8,578 nt of DNA from an uncultured bacterium (GTDB lineage: Bacteria; Bacillota; Clostridia; Lachnospirales; Lachnospiraceae), in assembly GCA_946543095.1 (NCBI GenBank), contig CAMNLO010000056.1, positions 1-8,578 on the forward strand, given 5' to 3'. Every line of letters starts with the position of its first letter. Position 1 is the first letter of the stretch. The position numbers and the translations under genes are program-made. The notes beneath the pieces are model-generated. The model was not told the DNA's origin and searched no databases. It saw only the letters and a program-made list of their open reading frames with translations. Of this stretch, positions 6,714 through 8,578 are shown piece by piece.

Positions 6714-7910
6714 ATGAAGAAACGTGAGCGGAAAATATTATACGCGGACTGGGACTGCTTCGGAGGGACGGATATCCGGCAGGCCTTTGCGGATGAGGGC
6801 CGGACTTTAGTCTCCTTTCCCTTTGACAAAACAAAGCCCCATCGAAACGATGAGCTTTCCGCGAAGCTGCAGGCGCTTACGGAGGCCGAAAAGCCGGACT
6901 TTCTGTTTTCCTTTAACTACTTTCCGGTGCTGTCCGGATTTTGCCGGCAGGCGGGACTGCCCTATTGTTCCTGGGTCTATGATTCCCCTTACGTGCTGCT
7001 GTATTCCTCCACCCTGATCAACCCCTGCAATCATGTGTTCCTGTTTGACCGGGCGGAATACGAGGTGTTTCGCAGGAACCGGATCCCCACCGTAAGGTAT
7101 CTGCCCCTGGCGGCGGATCCAAAGCGGCTTGGGAAAGCAGCCGGAGAATTCCGGGATACAGGACAGGAAGCCCCTGAGGTCAGCTTTGTGGGATCCATGT
7201 ACACGGAGGAGCATAATTTCTATGACCGGCTTTCCTCTCTTTCCGAAAGGGCAAAAGGCTATCTGGAAGGGCTGATGGAGGCGCAGCTGCATCTCTTCGG
7301 CGCCAATATCATTTCAGAGGTGCTGCCGGAATGGGTCATGGAGGAAATGGCGAGGGATCTTCCCATGCAGCCCAATCCCGACGGAGTGGAGAGTCTTTCC
7401 TATCTCTTCAGTGAATATGTGATTAACAGGAAGCTAACCTCCATAGAACGAAAACGCACCCTGGAATACATTGCGGAGAATACCGCTCTTTCCGCTCCCC
7501 TTGCCCTGTATACCCCGGATGCCTCTTACCGGCATCCCGGCATCGAAAACAGAGGCTGCGTGGATTACCTGACTGAAATGCCCGGAATCTTTGCCCGGTC
7601 AAAGATCAACCTGAACATTTCCCTCCGCAGCATCCACACCGGCATTCCCCTGCGCTGCTTTGATATCCTGGGCGCCGGCGGATTTTTGATCACAAATTAC
7701 CAGGCGGACCTTACGGATTGCTTTACCCCGGGGGAGGACCTGGTGGTCTATACGGATATAAAGGAGCTGCCCGGGCTGATCTCATATTATCTTGCCCATG
7801 AGGAGGAACGGATGCGGATTGCGGAAAACGGGAAAAAGAAACTGGAAAGCGAACATACCTACAGACATCGGATCCGATCCATGATGAGGGAATTGGAAAA
7901 TGCTGACTGA
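6714..7910 (+). CDS. DUF3880/CgeB-like glycosyltransferase
   Basis: A 398-residue soluble protein with no signal peptide or membrane segment. The N-terminal half (about 7-130) resembles the DUF3880 Rossmann-like domain: KILYADWDCFGG at the start, then PDFLFSFNYF (61-70) and the CSWVYDSPY segment (85-93). The C-terminal half carries the CgeB/glycosyltransferase family 1 signature: INLNISLRSIHTGIPLRCFDIL (298-319), then GAGGFLITNY (320-329) and EDLVVY (341-346), which usually form the nucleotide-sugar-binding lobe. It probably transfers a sugar to a protein or surface polymer. In Clostridia such genes often lie near flagellin genes (family knowledge), but the acceptor cannot be told from this window. 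The ATG at 6714 fits the expected N-terminus, although the ribosome binding site is weak. The gene overlaps the next glycosyltransferase by 11 bases, which suggests the two work on the same glycan. Confidence 0.85.
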   Translation: MKKRERKILYADWDCFGGTDIRQAFADEGRTLVSFPFDKTKPHRNDELSAKLQALTEAEKPDFLFSFNYFPVLSGFCRQAGLPYCSWVYDSPYVLLYSSTLINPCNHVFLFDRAEYEVFRRNRIPTVRYLPLAADPKRLGKAAGEFRDTGQEAPEVSFVGSMYTEEHNFYDRLSSLSERAKGYLEGLMEAQLHLFGANIISEVLPEWVMEEMARDLPMQPNPDGVESLSYLFSEYVINRKLTSIERKRTLEYIAENTALSAPLALYTPDASYRHPGIENRGCVDYLTEMPGIFARSKINLNISLRSIHTGIPLRCFDILGAGGFLITNYQADLTDCFTPGEDLVVYTDIKELPGLISYYLAHEEERMRIAENGKKKLESEHTYRHRIRSMMRELENAD

Positions 7911-8578
7911 TCTTTCCATCTGCTGTATCATCAAAAATGAAGCAAAACAGCTGCCACGGTTTCTGAAGGCCTTGCAAAAGCAGGGGCTTCTCCCGCGGCT
8001 TCTTGTGGTGGACACAGGCTCCACCGACAAAAGCCCTGATATCCTGAAGGAATACGGCGTGTCCCCCGGGCATTTTGACTGGACGGAGGATTTTTCCGCC
8101 GCCAGGAACTATGCGGCTTCCCTTGCAAACACAAACTGGATCCTGGCTCTAGACGCGGACGAATTTCTGGAAGAGGCGGATCTGAAGGCCATCGGAAAGC
8201 TTCTGGCGGAATGCGGCTATGTAAACGGGCCGGAGCCCCTCCTGCCTCCCCTGGGCAGAGTCCACAGGATCAATGAGACCCCGAAGGGCCTGCGCAACGA
8301 ATGGATCACCAGGCTCTATCACAGGGATTACTTCCGATACGAGGGACGGATCCACGAGCAGCTTGCGGTAAAGGAGGGCGTTCGCGGAAGGATCACAAGG
8401 GCGGAGCTTCCTCTGACGATCCTCCACACCGGCTACCGTGAGGGCGTGATCAGAGAGAAGGCCCTGCGGGACAAAGCGCTGCTTCTGCGGGAGATCAAGG
8501 AGCTCACCGAGAGCAACGCCATCGAGCTAGACAAGCTGTCCTATCAGTACTACCAGCTGGCAAGAGCCCACCGTCTCT
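7900..8578 (+). CDS. Glycosyltransferase family 2 protein (3' end outside window)
   Basis: An open frame from ATG at 7900 runs through 226 codons to the window edge without a stop, so the gene is truncated only by the window. The product begins MLTDLSICCIIKNEA, the usual GT2 opening strand. It shows DTGSTDKS (38-45), the segment DWTEDFSAARNYA typical of the SPS/GT2 group, and the metal- and nucleotide-binding DAD at 85-87 in LALDADEF. Further on lies YEGRIHEQL (147-155), often seen in this subgroup. It is predicted to be a cytoplasmic inverting glycosyltransferase using a nucleotide-sugar donor; the substrate is unknown. The part after about 180 is helical and may lead into TPR-like repeats, as in many relatives, but it is cut off. 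GAGGG at 7886-7890, nine bases before the ATG, is a plausible ribosome binding site inside the previous gene. The 11-base overlap implies translational coupling. Confidence 0.88.
   Translation, partial: MLTDLSICCIIKNEAKQLPRFLKALQKQGLLPRLLVVDTGSTDKSPDILKEYGVSPGHFDWTEDFSAARNYAASLANTNWILALDADEFLEEADLKAIGKLLAECGYVNGPEPLLPPLGRVHRINETPKGLRNEWITRLYHRDYFRYEGRIHEQLAVKEGVRGRITRAELPLTILHTGYREGVIREKALRDKALLLREIKELTESNAIELDKLSYQYYQLARAHRL

Overview
This window reads as part of a GC-rich Firmicute chromosome, most likely Clostridia and possibly Lachnospiraceae. This is inferred from strong AAGGAG-type ribosome binding sites, a DegV-family domain, a DUF3880/CgeB-like glycosyltransferase and tightly packed same-strand genes. 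No rRNA, tRNA, CRISPR array, transposase or phage gene is visible, and all coding is on the + strand.

Positions 1-234 hold no supportable gene but are unusually rich in inverted repeats. There is a 9-bp hairpin at 24-47. Beyond it, 56-192 can fold into a four-way-junction shape: a closing stem, a 20-bp arm with only G-U irregularities, a mini-hairpin and a 12-bp arm. The Shine-Dalgarno of the first gene can also be paired. This is the best candidate here for an undescribed regulatory RNA or DNA element.

Positions 235-6673 form a tight signalling operon of three genes. The first is a receiver plus HD-GYP response regulator (predicted cyclic-di-GMP phosphodiesterase). It is coupled to a membrane hybrid histidine kinase with a kinase core, pseudo-receiver, true receiver, Hpt and helical tail. 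That gene overlaps by 4 bases a second membrane hybrid kinase, whose receiver is followed not by Hpt but by a complete DegV domain, the fold of the FakB fatty-acid-binding proteins. The kinase-DegV fusion is the most striking protein in the window.

After a 40-base gap come two glycosyltransferase genes overlapping by 11 bases: a DUF3880/CgeB-like enzyme (6714-7910) and a GT2 enzyme (7900 to the window edge, incomplete). Such enzymes often modify surface structures such as flagellin, but no flagellar gene is visible here.

A plausible model, by inference, is that the two kinases share one phosphorelay. The single Hpt (in kinase 1) would pass phosphate to the HD-GYP regulator, linking membrane or lipid status to cyclic-di-GMP and perhaps to surface glycosylation.
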